Shown: positions 20,411-32,405, counted from the stretch's first letter. The stretch: DNA of 64,000 nt from Meconema thalassinum (GCA_946902985.2 OX336393.1:359892779-359956778); one strand, 5' to 3'. Made by a program: numbers and translations. Notes: generated from the letters alone by a model not told the origin.

Positions 20411-21836
20411 AACAAGAAATTCCGTGACGAACTAAAGAGCCTACTTTTCATGTCAATGATTATTCTACAGCATATGAACCTATCTAGAATAATGACGATA
20501 TTAAGTTGGTAATATCCAAATGTCTAATTAGTTCGAAATATTCCTGGTATAATGTAGCCTAATAGAGCACTACAGTTGGCAGCCCTGGTGACAGAATATA
20601 TTCTTAGTTCCATCTCTTAAGGTACAGAATACAAAATTTGGTTGAAGTCCAATGGACGTTACATGCAGTTAGACATTGGTTCCATCAGCACGCGTAAAAA
20701 GCATGTTGGCAACAATGTCATGCGTGTGCTGGTTATAAATAATCGGAAATATTATGATATCTTGTTGTGCCAATTTTGGATGAAATCCATTTGTTAGTAT
20801 AGAAGTTACATGCATTTTAAAATTGGACCTATCAGCAAGCATAGAATCATGTTGGCAGCACTGACTTATATTAATTACTCCAAATTAATCTAGAGTGTCA
20901 GGTGCTATACGTGTGCAAAGTATAGAGCTGCTGGCTTGGATACTTTCTGATATATTGATATTAGGGTAAAAATATAGACAGCATTTATTAACAGTTGGCA
21001 GCCCTGGTTCCTCTTAAGAATACTTATAGTCATATCTGTTATGTTACACATAGCACATACGAAATTTGGTTGAAATCCAACTGATAGTTCCTATCGACAG
21101 GTCTACGGCTTACTTATTTCTAAAATCCCTCCTATGGTCCTATCAGCAGGCTTAGAGTCATGTTAGTAGAACTGAAGTATATAAGTTACTCCAAATTAAT
21201 CTAAAATGTCATGTACTATAGGTGTGCATAGTTTAAAGCTGTCGGCTTGCATACTTTAGGATATATTGGTATTTGGATGAAGAAAATAGAGAGAGCAATT
21301 ATTAACATTTGGCAGCCCTGGTGGCTCTTAAGAATACACTCAGTCATATCTGTTTGTGTACACATATTACATACAAAAATTGGTTGAAATCCAATTAATA
21401 GTGTAGAAGTTATATGCATTTAAATATTGGACGCATCAGAAGGCTTAAAATTATTTTGGCAACACTGTCATGTATGGCCTCCGGGAAATTAAACTGAAAT
21501 AGTATTATCAACATGGGTGCCAATTTTGGAATAGCTCCCATGCATTCCTTCTATGATATCCAACATGGGTCTCAAATTTCTAATGCGTTTTTTCAGCAGT
21601 TGGTAGCACTGACATCATTTTAAAATATGGGCTTGAGATATTCCGGTATACATCTTTACTCATACTAAATTTGGTTTCGATTGCTGCACCCGTTTATGAG
21701 TTGCCATGGGGGTGGGGTGGGGGAAACACACACAGCCAGACAGACAGAAGGACAGACAGACAGACACACATTTTCCCGGATCGATCTCATAAGACTACTT
21801 TTTCCTCATTTTTGTAAACTGTGAAAAGTAGGCTAA
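20411..21836 (+). mobile_element. Double-hairpin non-autonomous element A (HINE-like), cargo type 2
   Basis: The left end is AACAAGAAATTCCGTGACG... followed by AGAGCCTACTTTTC. The right end is a hairpin (ACTACTTTTT...GAAAAGTAGGCTAA) preceded by ATCTCATAAG and a CA/GACA-rich tract. The left AGCCTACTTTTC and right GAAAAGTAGGCT are inverted copies, i.e. subterminal inverted repeats. The interior holds diverged tandem units carrying GTTGGCAGCCCTGGT and AAAATTTGGTTGAAATCCA. No ORF. Ends are shared with six other elements in this window. Confidence 0.7.
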
Positions 21837-22074
21837 TAACAATAAATGAATCAAGTATTTATTTGAGGCACTAAATTTAGAAATTAATGGTTGATCCCCA
21901 CACAATCTAATTAGGCACACTCGAGTTGACCGACTGAAAAGCGATTGTATAAATATATATTTCCTAGAGAACACTGAAAAATAGCATCTTATCTTTCAAT
22001 ATTTTATATCAGTTGGCGAATACTTGTATTATTTTAGGAATGCATAAGTTCTGTTGTTGATTATGTAGGGGCTT

Positions 22075-22440
22075 TGCGACATCATGGTCTTGTCACCTCG
22101 AGTAATTAGGTGTGTGTAGAATTTGTATGATGACCTGTGTCACTGTTAGGTCTGTATTTGTAATTGGGGTAGGATTGGGGTAAAGTGGCCCTGGTCTTAA
22201 ACTAGGTACCACCCCGGCATTTGCTTGGAGTTGAAGTGAGGAATAACAGAAACCACTTCCAGGATGGCTGACGAAGGGATGGAACCCCTCTTATCTCAGT
22301 TTTGCCTCACGAGGATGAGTGTAACTAGTTCCAGCCCTCACACTATAAGTAAACTTTTTGACACAGCCGAGAATCGAACCCGGGCCTCCGCGGTGACAGC
22401 CTACTACGCAGCGATGTGGACGAACTTAATAAACTACGGA
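22075..22440 (-). repeat. tRNA-headed SINE (family 4-like), minus strand
   Basis: Near 22365-22435 the minus strand reads as a tRNA-like head (GCTGCGTAGTAGGCTG, then GGGTTCGATTC). The body, with CCATCCTGGAAGTGG-type and CCGGGGTGGTACC-type phrases, and a tail with GTGTGTAGAATTTGT follow leftwards. Confidence 0.65.
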
Positions 22441-22770
22441 CCTTAAGAAATAGGACACAGCTCCTGTTTCAGTACTAATGCTCATAAAATAACAATAGTT
22501 CCAGTAGTTTTTGATGCAATTGAGTCCCTAAATGCAAGAAACAAGCATAATTTGCTTGTAACTCCTTCAGATTGTGCACAAAAACAACCAAAGTCACTGC
22601 TTCCTGTTGTCAAAATACACCTGCAGCCTGTGTCAGATATCAAAATAAAATTTCAAAATAAAGTGCATCCACTTACAAATATTGAAACCATCGTCAGAAT
22701 TTATTACACACTGGGTTGTTGACTATTTGACACATCCATCGAGTCCTGCACTCAAGCTTAGTCTATAGTT
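22441..22770. other. No feature recognised
   Basis: AT-rich sequence without ORFs of note or visible repeats. Confidence 0.4.
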
Positions 22771-23126
22771 AGAGCCCTGCGCGGATAATCAAACCGTTAT
22801 CCGCATCCGCCTCACATCCGCACGACTGTTATCCGCATCCGCCCCGCATCCGCACGTTCGTTATCCGAATCTACTGGTATTAAAATAATATTTGTAATTA
22901 GATAAAACAAGTATTAAGCAACACATTTAGACATTTGAGGAGATAGTAGTTTCCCTAGGCTGTGTATGTCATATACTTTGTTTAAAATGCATGCTACACA
23001 GCCAGAATTACAACTCTTTTCAGCTCGGAGTGTTGATTATGCATAATGACATACTTTGAATGATATTAGCGAAAATCATCATCTTACATTTGTGATGAGA
23101 AAACCATAACGGAAAAAGACACGGAT

Positions 23127-23449
23127 AGTCAGTCTGATAGACTGTACTTTATATCATTTTAAATGCTAGTAGCCGAGTACCAAGAAGGCAGTGCGAGGCA
23201 AAGAATATGGTGCGAGGCAAGAACAGACTTTCAAGATTCTATTTTGTTTCTTCACTGCCTACTTGATTGTTCTCGCAGTGCCTTCTTGAAACTCTGTTCT
23301 CGCACTGCCTTCTTGGTACTCTGCTGCTTCTTCGTACTATGACGTCACACACCTCAGTGCATTCTAGGTACATTTCGTCCCGTCACCGTAACGTAACGCC
23401 AGACCTCAGCGTAACGACGAAGTCGACAAGATCATTTAATATGATAAAA
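23127..23449 (+). repeat. Diverged copy of the AGTCAGTCTGA foldback family
   Basis: It starts AGTCAGTCTGATAGACT and ends GTCGACAAGATCATTTAATA, matching both ends of the copies at 49088-49559 and 50129-50657. The middle differs and has inverted GCACTGCCTTCTTG repeats. Confidence 0.55.
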
Positions 23450-23453
23450 AATA

Positions 23454-24305
23454 CAGGGTCTTGCATATAAAATAAGAGCGTCAAGCGGCGGCTTTCTTAA
23501 CCGCAGCTGCGGTCACCTTGGCCGAGCTTTTGGAGCGCCAAGGCCCCTGCTTTAAGCGTGTGTACAATCATGTATGATGCAGCGGCCTTGCTAGCGTGTG
23601 TACAATGCTGAAATCTTACTTTAGTTAGTTATTGTTGATGAAACCGAAACCCCTACTTGTGCTAATTTTGTGAGTGATTTATTTGGAGACCGTTCAAGAT
23701 TCTCGCCAATGTCATATAGCTCATCCTCTGTTAAAACTGTTCGTGTGCGGGCATGTTTTTTATTGAGCACCGAGCCAGTAGTGTCAAACTTATTTGCAAT
23801 TACATGAATCTGTGCTAGTGAAGGTGGCACTTCATCAGGAAATTGCTGAACAAATGCTTCACGAACCCGCCGAGCCGACTCGTACTTAAAATAAGTTTTA
23901 CATAAAAAAATCGATGTTACAATGATAACTGTCTCACCAGGTTAGCACATGAGGTTCAGACTGGCGACTGAGCAACTGCACGCTTATTGCAAGGTCAAGT
24001 TTGGTAATGTCAATCTGTTATTTTTATACAGTCCATCGGAACTTGAAAAAAAAAAACAGCCATCGTATGTACTAAGCGCTCGCTTTCAATACTATAGGGG
24101 TTTCGGTTTCATCAACAATAACTAACTAACCAACTAAAGTAAGATTTCAGCATTGTACACACGCTAGCAAGGCCGCTGCATCATATAGGATTGTACACAC
24201 GCTTAAAGCAGGGGACCTTGGCGCGCCAAAAGCTCGGCCAAGGTGACCGCAGCTGCGGTTAAGAAAGCCGCCGTTTGGCGCTCTTATTTTATATGAAAGA
24301 CCCTG
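23454..24305 (-). mobile_element. Internally deleted Tc1/mariner-like element with about 200-bp inverted arms
   Basis: The ends CAGGGTC...GACCCTG are flanked by TA (23452-23453, 24306-24307). The arms are 23454-23653 and 24097-24305. The space between holds a transposase N-terminus on the minus strand. Only the DNA-binding part of the transposase remains, so this copy cannot move itself. Confidence 0.75.
23621..23910 (-). pseudogene. Transposase N-terminal helix-turn-helix fragment, Tc1/mariner-like
   Basis: The frame runs from near 23910 (YESARRVREAFVQQF) through the Met at 23830 (MPPSLAQIHVIANKFD) to a stop at 23621. The order 'IHVIANKFDTTGSV', then an arginine/threonine linker (ARTRTV), then 'ERSPNKSLTKLAQ..GVSVSS' is the paired HTH layout of Tc1/mariner transposases that binds the inverted ends. 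The DDE catalytic half is absent. The last 11 codons lie within the inverted arm, so the arm contains coding sequence. Confidence 0.65.
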
Positions 24306-24479
24306 TATGTCATAAACATCCGGGTCCTAGTAATTATACAACAAGTTCGGTTTGTATTCTAAAAACTATCCGCAAATTTACTCCAAACATTATCCGCAGC
24401 TTATCCGCTATCCGCACAGCCATGCAAACTATATGGGGAAAATGTTTGCGGATATCCGCATCCGCGCAGGGTAAATAAA

Positions 24480-25127
24480 TATAAAATGCGTATATGTTAA
24501 CCATGTTAGATTGGTAACAGTTTTATCCACATGGAGTAACGGTAAAATATAATATGTATTAATTAATCCTCCTTATCAATACTATGAAATGATGTTTAAT
24601 AATATAAATTTATGTTCGGCCATGCCGAAATATGAATATTATGTGCCAGAAAACTGCATCTTAATGAGGCTAGTTATAGTTCAAGTTTCATTATGATGCA
24701 GGTTCTCCACCAATCAGAGCTCAAGATTTTCATTACGATACAGCTGTTTGACCAATTAGGTAAGGGTAGCTTCGCACCTGCACTCAATGCACTTGTTGCC
24801 AAAATCAAACATGTCGGACACAAGTGACAACATTGGACTTTGGAATTATGGGATTTGACAATACAAAGACGAACATTTACGGTAACAGGAAAATACTATG
24901 AAATATGCAAGAATCTACGTCCAGAAATTTGCAACACTCCATTCTTCTTTACAAATTACCGACATGGAAAGTGCACCGTCCAAAATGTAAGCATAAATAA
25001 ACTGGGAAATATGGGAATAGAATTAGAACTGTACCTTAGTCTCCCCTACTCTAATTTGTAAACAGGGCATTGCTTTCGTAAGAGTTCGGTGAGAATTTTA
25101 GTGAATGATGGTGGTTCATTTTATGTT
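24480..25127 (+). repeat. Dispersed repeat, related in inverse orientation to 51690-52190
   Basis: The phrases around 24615-24800 (CATTATGATGCAGGTTCTCC, CTGTTTGACCAATTAGG) reappear inverted at 52020-52180. A 73-codon ORF at 24840-25061 has no recognised family. Confidence 0.5.
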
Positions 25128-25365
25128 TTTGTTGTTGTTGTGTAGCCTCCTGGGAGGCCCAGTGCAGGTCTCTCTAGTGAACGCCAGTACTCGACCTGCG
25201 TGTCCGAATGATGATGTGTTGATGATGAAGACGTCACATACACTCAGTCCCCGGGCCAGAGGAGTCAACTCCAGGAGATGAAAATCCCCGATGGCCCGGC
25301 AGGGAATGGAACCTGGACCCTTTGGGCCAAAGCCTAGAGCGCTAACCAATTCACCATGGGGCCGG
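25128..25365 (-). repeat. tRNA-headed SINE family 6
   Basis: On the minus strand it begins TCCGGCCCCATGGTGAATTG (box A region TGGTGAATTGGTTAGCGC) with box B-like CCAGGTTCCATTCCC. It ends in (AAC)n at about 25128-25141. It is inserted in the dispersed repeat of 24480-25750. Confidence 0.75.
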
Positions 25366-25750
25366 ACAATGTTGATGGTGATATAACGACATTAGAACGT
25401 CATGGGGACTGGAAATCCTTAGAAACATACGATAATGTCAAGGGCTTTGATCCACGAAAAATCAATAACCCAGCGCATGCGCTCTGTTCAGTAAACGCAA
25501 CTGGGAACCCAGTGCATGCGTTCTGTTCTGTAAACGCAACTGACGGAATCTCGACAGGTATTAATGAATATTTACATTCGAGCATAAGATACAGTAATAA
25601 TTATCGTTGAACATAAAAAGTCGTATGCAAGTCGCCTATAATGGTAATTAAGAGCTCGTATGGAAATTATTATTATTATAAACATACTCGTGTCTTAATT
25701 GTTGTCAATACAGGTTTGTTGCATAATTTGTTATTAAACGTACATGTTTC
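25366..25750 (+). repeat. Continuation of the dispersed repeat, with a short tandem duplication
   Basis: Two near-copies of a unit containing CAGTGCATGCGTTCTGTTC (25470-25540) are followed by sequence matching 51700-51930 in inverse orientation (CGTATGCAAGTCGCCTATAA). The ORFs here are repeat-derived. Confidence 0.5.
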
Positions 25751-25840
25751 GATATAACAATGATATCTTCATCAGCGTTGATAGTTTAACTGTGCATAAC
25801 AATGTATAGTGAAATGGATATCTTTACAAAATTTGATTTA

Positions 25841-28275
25841 AACAAGATGTTCAGTAAAGAACATATACCCTGCTTTCTCCTAAATGCATGGGTATGGTTA
25901 TAACACTTTGCCCTTTTCAAGGAGTTTAATTGAATGTTGGTTGTAGTAGCTTGTTGAAATACAACGTGCTATAGGGATATTAAACATGAATATGAGGTGC
26001 CCTTTGCTAGTGCTACCTCTGTAAAAAAAACATTCAATTCGGTTTCACCGTGTTTGAATTGATCTGGGGAATGGATTTGCACACATACATGGCCGCTATT
26101 TGCAAACTATTGTGCTGATGACCTTGTAGTCAGTCATAAGATGCTTTCCACAAAAAGGCATGTTGTTGCAAAATCCGGTAGAGATCAAATTATTAGGATG
26201 GTCGAAATTTGATTTAAGCTTTTAACATTTGGGTGGCCGTCATTCCGTTTCCATCAAGATGGCGGCGATATAAAACATGACACTGAGGTGCCTTTTGCTA
26301 GTGCTACCTCTGTACCAAATTTCGTTCAATTCGGTTTCACAGTGTTTGAATTAATAGGGGGAATCGATTTGCACACATACTTGGCCACCATCTGCAAACT
26401 ATTGGGCTGATGATCTAGCAGTTTGGTCAGAATATGCTTCCCACATAAAGATTTGTTGTTGCAAAATTTGGTAGAGACTAGATTATTAGGTTGGTCGTAA
26501 TTACATTTTAGCCTTTAACATTTGGGTGGCCGCGATTACGTTTCCGTCAAGATGGCGGTGATATGAAACATGACACTGAGGTAGCCTTTTCTAGTGCTAC
26601 CTCTGTACCAAATTTCGTTCCATTCGGTTTCACCGTGTTCGAATTAATAGGGGGAATCGATTTTCACACAAAGATGGCCGCCATCCGCAAAATATTAGGC
26701 TAATGACCTATTAGTTTGGTCAAAGGATGCTCCCTCCATAATGGTATGTTGATGCAAAATTTGGTAGAGATCGGATGATTAGGTTAATCGTAATTTGATT
26801 TAAGCTTTGAATATTTGTGTGGCCGCCATTACGTTTCCGTAAAGATGGCGGCGATATAAAACATGACACTGAGGTGCCCTTTGCTAGTGCTACCTCTGTA
26901 CCAAATTTCATTCCATTCGGTTTCACCGTGTTTGAATTAATAGGGGTAATCGATTTTGACACAAAGATGGCCGCCATCCGCAAACTATTAGGCTAATGAC
27001 CTATTAAATTTGTCAAAGGATGCTTCCTCCATAAAGGTATGTTGTTGCAAAATTTGGTAGAGATCGGACGATTAGGTTAGTCGTAATTTGATTTAAGCTT
27101 TGAACATTTGGGTGGCCGCCATTACGTTTCCGTCAAGATGGTGGTAATATAGAACATGGCACTGAGGTGCCCTTTGCTGGTGCTACCTCTGTACCAAATT
27201 TCATTCCATTCGGTTTCACCGTGTTCGAATTAATAGGGGTAATCGATTTTGACACAAAGATGGCCGCCATCCGCAAACTATTAGGCTGATGAACTATTAG
27301 TTTGGTCAAAGGATGCTGCCCCCATAAAGGTATGTTGTTGCAAAATTCGGTAGAGATCGGATGATTAGGTTAGTCGTAATTTGATTTAAGCTTTGAACAT
27401 TTGGGTGGCCGCCATTACGTTTCCGTTAAGATGGCGGCGATATAAAACATGACACTGGGGTGCCCTTTTCTTGTGCTACCTCTGTACCAAATTTCATTCC
27501 TTTCGGTTTCACCGTGTTCGAATTAATAGGGGGAATCGATTTTGACACAAAGATGGCCGCCATCCGCTAACTATTGGGCTAATGACCTATTAGATTAGTC
27601 AAAGGATGCTCCCTCCATAAAGGTATGTTGTTGCAAAATTTGGTAGAGATCGGATGGTTAGGTTAGTCGTAATTTGATTTAAGCTTTGAATATTTGTGTG
27701 GCCGCCATTACGTTTCCGTCAAGATGGCGGCGATAAAAAATATGACACTGGAGTGCCCTTTGTTAGTACTACCTCTGTACCAAATTTCGTTCCATTCGGT
27801 TTCACCGTGTTCGAATTAATAGGGGCAATCGATTTTCACACAAAGATGGCCGCCATCCGCAAACTATTAGGCTGATGACCTATTAGTTTGGTCAAAGGAT
27901 GCTGCCCCCATAAAGGTATGTTGTTGCAAAATTTGGTAGAGATCGGGTGATTAGGTTAGTCGTAATTTGATTTAAGCTTTGAACATTTGTGTGGCCGCCA
28001 TTACGTTTCCGTCAAGATGGCGGTGATATAAAACATGACACTGAGGTGTCCTTTGCTAGTGCTACCTTTGTACCAAATTTCGTTCAATTTGCGCTCACCG
28101 TGTTTGAATTGATAGGGGGGACAGATATTCAGAGTATACACACTCACACACACACACACACACACACAGACTCACACACACACATACACACACACAGAGA
28201 GACACACTTTTTTTTCGCCCTGTAGTGATCTCATAAGTCTACTTTCATTTTTTGCAAAAATAGGAAGTAGGCTAA
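25841..28275 (+). mobile_element. Double-hairpin non-autonomous element B (HINE-like), cargo type 1
   Basis: The left end AACAAGATGTTCAGTAAAG contains the stem ATGTTC/GAACAT. The right end is a hairpin ending GGAAGTAGGCTAA, preceded by ATCTCATAAG and a (CA)n tract at about 28139-28200. The interior is about seven tandem units of roughly 294 bp, each with GGCCGCCATTACG, AAGATGGCGGCG and AAGATGGCCGCCATCC. An inverted copy is at 38827-41283. Confidence 0.78.
26230..28130 (+). repeat. Tandem array of about 294-bp units
   Basis: The motif GGTGGCCG starts near 26231, 26525, 26818, 27111, 27405, 27699 and 27992, giving a period of 293-295 bp. Divergence between units is modest. ORFs crossing the units are by-products of the repeat. 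Confidence 0.9.
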
Positions 28276-28835
28276 AAATGAAGATTTCACAAAAAATAAA
28301 TTTTTTCACACTAGAAAGGAGTTGTTACGGTACTAAAAATGGAGTTGCAGATAATTTTGGTGAAATGTAATAACAAAGATATATATGAAAATTTAGAAAT
28401 CCACCTTACAAAACTGTCCTAGTCACATTACTTTTATTTGGATTAAGAGAGTAGTAGTTGGTCAGATAATCTTGACAGACAATGGAAGATGCCGCTTCCA
28501 AATGGATAATGAACTGAAAACATAAAACGTAATAGCTATTGAGCCTTCCAACCTCGATGTCTGTCAAAATCAAGCCCCACTTGTCGACTCACTCTTGCTG
28601 CATCAAGTAAATCAGCTGTTCACGGGGTATCATAATGCATGGATCAGTTTTTGAATCCAACAGCCAAGTGGATATGAATGCTCAACTTGGTCGAACTATT
28701 GACAATGTAAGCCTAATTCTTGAAATTGTCACAGAATTATAACCGAATTGTATGAACTGTTTTAGCAATAAGGAAGAGTGTTTTAATTGAAAATACGAGT
28801 ATTTCAATATTTTTCAGGCATTATATGAATAATTA
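28276..28835. other. No gene seen
   Basis: AT-rich sequence with no element ends or family-like ORF that I can recognise. Confidence 0.4.
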
Positions 28836-29252
28836 TAAGGGGAAGCCAAATGAAAACGAGTCATAAGATATAACGAGCATGTCGCGGACGGTACTAACGC
28901 AGGCAGGTGTGTGTTTAATAGTGTCTTCTATTTGGAACCCCTTACACATCCTCCGTACAGTCCCGATCTCTATCCATGAGACTTCCATATCTTTGGATCC
29001 CTGAAGAAAGACATTCGTGGCCGTTGATTTGCTTCGGATGCCGAGGTGCACGCCTGGGTACAATCATGGTTCCGGAGGCAACCACAAACATTTTTTCCAT
29101 GAAGGCATTGACGGTCTTGTCCAATAGTGGGATAAATGCATTAGCAGTTATGGCGAGTACTTTTGAAATGACACACAGTGTACTACTTTTTTTCATCAGT
29201 CTCGTTTTAATTTTACTGCATCTGTCTCCTTATCATTTGACTGCCCCTTAAA
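28836..29252 (+). mobile_element. Internally deleted mariner relic with transposase C-terminus
   Basis: The ends AGGGGAAGCCAAATG and (inverted) AAGGGGCAGTCAAATG lie next to TA-rich sequence. From about 28940 the + strand reads PPYSPDLYP, then DFHIFGSLKKDIRGR, then FASDAEVHAWVQSWFRRQPQ, and after a frame change EGIDGLVQ-WDKC. This matches the C-terminal third of SETMAR-type mariner transposases, including the P-x-SPDL-x-P-x-DF region that carries the last catalytic Asp. Stops and a frameshift interrupt it, so it is dead. The longer ORFs on both strands here are shadows. Confidence 0.75.
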
Positions 29253-30250
29253 TATGAATAACAGAATGCATATGATATTTTATAGTATTTTTCTTTTTTA
29301 CTGAATGAGAAGTTCTGATTTTATTTAGGAACTATATGCACTATAATCTTCTACAATTTATAGACAGAAGCTGCTATTCAATCTTTCAAGTAATTTCAAG
29401 GAGGAAGTTCTCGGAATAGACAGAAGGAAGAGAAAGTGTCATTAAGAGGGAGAATTGTGGCAAAGATAAGTTGAGGCTGTGATGGTAGGGAGGTGGGAGA
29501 GAGATGCAGTCTTTATAAGGTGGTATTTTAGTTCATGAATTGATCTCATCTTTAGAAAGTGGCACTCCAATTTATGTCAGTCAAGTTGGTATACCAAGCA
29601 ATAGATGAGGTGCAGCCTGGTTCAACTTGCGCGGGAGACACTGTTAGAAGACGAGGCTCGTTACGTCAGAAGAGAGTTGAGAGAATTTAATTGAAATGAT
29701 ATGAACTTTTCAGTTGGGATTCTCTCACGACCGCATTTTGCTTGCTTGTCTACTAATGAGCGTAATGGATGATTTATGGTGGATCTGTCATAAGGGGAGA
29801 AATCTTACAAAAGATAAACATTCCTGTGTTAGAACAGAAATCTTTGCTACTCTGTCTGTCTCTTCAAGTTTAAATGAGGTCCTTGAACATGTTTCAAAAT
29901 TTAATAACCGTCGAAAGTTTCTTTCCAACTTAGGGAGTTTGCGTGTGCAACACTTGAAGCAGGTCGCATGTTATTATCCTCCCAAGGGAAGCTGTATCAC
30001 GTTAGACTGCTTCCTAGTAGCTATAGAAAACACATTTATTGTAGAAACTCAAACGAGGGCAATATTCATACAACAGAGGTTCAAACTTTTCCTATAACAT
30101 GTACGTTTTCATATGAGGAAATCTACGATTTATGCATCGAAATACAGAATTAATTTTCAAATCGGAATAATAAATGTGCTATGATTATATGAAAGACCAT
30201 TGCCTATGCAAATTGTCGTGTGCGTTTTTTCCATTCAACTCACTTCCTTA
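29253..30250. other. No recognised gene; one unassigned ORF of 127 codons
   Basis: The + ORF at 29714-30097 has no motif I recognise, no repeat structure and average composition. It could be chance, or a relic of the element whose arm begins near 30253. Confidence 0.3.
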
Positions 30251-30737
30251 TGTAAAGCGTGTTTCGATTCAATACGGAACAGTAATATGGGTTGCCTACC
30301 CACCAGGAATCGGCTTGAAATCTGCTCGCAGCTCACTAGCGACGGGGCTAAGTTCGATTTCACTGATTGCCGCCTTCTTATGCAGCATTGCAAAGTATTT
30401 TGCTGTTTCAAAATGTATTTACACAAGCTTCACAGTAAGTTAGAATGATTTCTGTTTCAGAACTTGTTATTTTACGCTTCTGTTAATGGCCTTTGCAGAG
30501 CATTTCTATGAAATAAAATTGTATTTTACAACATAGTTTATTACATCACAATGTATTTTTGTGTTGTAATTTATTATAACACAATTTATTGCTATTTAAC
30601 CCAATACCACAAAACGAGATACAATTTCGAAATGATTTGTTACAAAATTGAGTTAAATTAAAAATAAGTTTCAACGATTTATATTTCAGAACTACTCGTA
30701 TTTACCTGTAACAATGTAAAATGATAGATCGACGAAC

Positions 30738-31340
30738 ACAAGCAGTTTAGTCTTACTTCATACTCCAGGACATCTTGGATGATTTTACATTGGCGGAGTT
30801 ATAATAATAATATCGTATGGTCTCGGGTGCCGGGTGAAAGCTTTGTTATTTGACACCCAAAGGGTAGCTTGCATGTTGAATTCCTTTGTTCCTTGAAGCA
30901 CTACGTAAGTCAAGGACTTTAGATATCTAAGCTCCTTGAACACTATAGCGCTTTCTAGTAGAGAAATGAGGAACATTGTGTTGGCGGAGTTGAACAACAT
31001 GCTTTTTCAACAAGATGGTCATCCAGCGCACTCCTCCAGACTGGCGAGAGAAGTTTTAATCCGTTTGTTTCCTGGCCGGTGGATATAAATTGGCGGCTTT
31101 ATAGAATTCCCACCACGTTCACCTGATTTGACCATCCTGGATTACTTCATTTGGGGCTACGTTAGGTCGATAGTATTTTTAAGATCACCACAAACACCTG
31201 TAGAAATGGAGCTCGTCATTACCAAAGACTTTGCGGAAATTACTCCTCAGATGTTGTCGAACGCAGGAGAGAACTTCATGTGACGAGTGGCTCTATGCTT
31301 GGAAAATGATAGACGCCACTTCGAACACCTTATGTAAATG
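30738..31340 (+). pseudogene. Tc1/mariner-type transposase C-terminal relic, split by a SINE
   Basis: Reading past the SINE at 30801-30980, the frame gives ILQDILDDFTLAELNNM, then LFQQDGHPAHSS, then FPGRW, then PPRSPDLTILDYFIWGYV, and finally LCLEN-x4-HFEHLM. This is the catalytic and C-terminal part of IS630/Tc1/mariner-type transposases: QQDG-x-PAH carries the second catalytic Asp and SPDLT-x-LDYF the third. Stops, for example after GRWI, make it non-functional. Confidence 0.75.
30801..30980 (-). repeat. SINE family 2, 5'-truncated, with 11-bp target duplication
   Basis: TTGGCGGAGTT occurs at 30790-30800 and 30981-30991. The body matches 18097-18572, but the tRNA-like head is missing, as expected from incomplete reverse transcription. 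The tail is (TTA)n. Confidence 0.85.
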
Positions 31341-31373
31341 TTCATTTGCAGTAGATGTTACGTCTGTGATAAA

Positions 31374-31801
31374 GTAAAGCCGGCGTTCCCATGTCATAGA
31401 TTTATGGCATGTTAAGGGTCCTTCCACTAATTACACCTGTGTGAAGCTAAATTGTATAGGTTAAGAATGTAAACAACGCTCTTAGGTTCCTATGTTCGTT
31501 GCCAAGAGCCGACTTTGGAGACGTATGGTGGCTAAATTCTGAACTAGTAGTCGGTGGCTTTTGGCGGCAAAATAGGAACTACTTGAAAATTGATCGTCTG
31601 TAATCCTTACTTGAATTAAAACAGTTACACACACTAATGCAGCCATCACAATTAACAGCGGTTATCAGACAGATTCTACACACACCCAAAGTACACGGGG
31701 CTACATGACCGCGTTGTCGCTGTCCCTAAACTTAAGAACCAACCAACCAACCAACCAACCAACCAACCTACCAACCAACCAACGAACCAACCAACCAACC
31801 A
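31374..31801 (+). repeat. SINE family 1, 5'-truncated, with (AACC)n tail and 14-bp target duplication
   Basis: ACGTCTGTGATAAA occurs at 31360-31373 and 31802-31815. The head is missing. The tail is an expanded (AACC)n at about 31738-31801. This copy fixes the 3' end of the family. Confidence 0.88.
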
Positions 31802-32405
31802 ACGTCTGTGATAAATTAACTTTCTAGTCGCATCGAGGACTGATTACACTTTTATAACAAATAATTTCCAAATTATATCTCGTTTTGTGGTATTGAGTTA
31901 AAAAGCAATAAATTGTGTTGTAAATAAAATACAACACAAAAATACATTGTGTTGTAATAATCTATGTTGTAAAATACAATTTAATTTCATAGAAATGCTC
32001 TGTAAAAGCCATTAACAAAAGCGTAAAATAACAAGTTCTGAAACAGAAATCGTTCAAACTTACTGTGAAGCTTGTGTAAATATATTTTGAAAGAGCAAAA
32101 TACTTTGCAATGCTGCATAAGAAGGCGGCAAAAAATACAATTTTATTTCATAGAAATGCTCTGCAAAAGCCATTAACAGAAGCGTAAAATAACAAGTTCT
32201 GAAACAGAAATCGTTCAAACTTACTGTGAAGCCTGTGTAAATATATTTTGAAAGAGCAAAATACTTTGCAATGCTGCATAAAAAGGCGGCAATCAGTGAA
32301 ATCGAACTCAGCCCCGTCGCTAGCGGGCTGCGAGCAGATTTCAAGCCGATTCCTGGTGGGTAGGCAACCCATTTTACTGTTCCGTGTTGAATCTGAACAC
32401 GCTGT

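Larger units (their letters stand above)
22775..24471. mobile_element. Possible hAT-like non-autonomous element, shell for later insertions
   Basis: The ends are CCCTGCGCGGAT (22775-22786) and its complement (24459-24471). Both are followed inwards by repeats of ATCCGCATCCGC and TTATCCGC. The interior has been invaded by a foldback-family copy (23127-23449) and a Tc1-like element (23454-24305). I cannot see a clean 8-bp target duplication, so the class is uncertain. Confidence 0.4.
30253..32405. mobile_element. Foldback DNA transposon with about 450-bp arms and nested insertions
   Basis: The left arm (about 30253-30700) recurs inverted at about 31850-32405, sharing TGGGTTGCCTACCCACCAGG, GCAGCATTGCAAAGTATTTT and TCTGTTTCAGAACTTG. 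The right arm contains an extra tandem copy of about 165 bp (31970-32130 against 32135-32300). Between the arms lie a transposase relic, SINE family 2 and SINE family 1. The arm-encoded ORFs (both arms encode WVAYPPGIGLKSAR) are reflections of the repeat, not genes. Confidence 0.7.

Noticed and set aside
29714..30097. 127-codon ORF as a host gene
   Set aside because: No motif, no splice or promoter context and no second line of support; listed only as unassigned.
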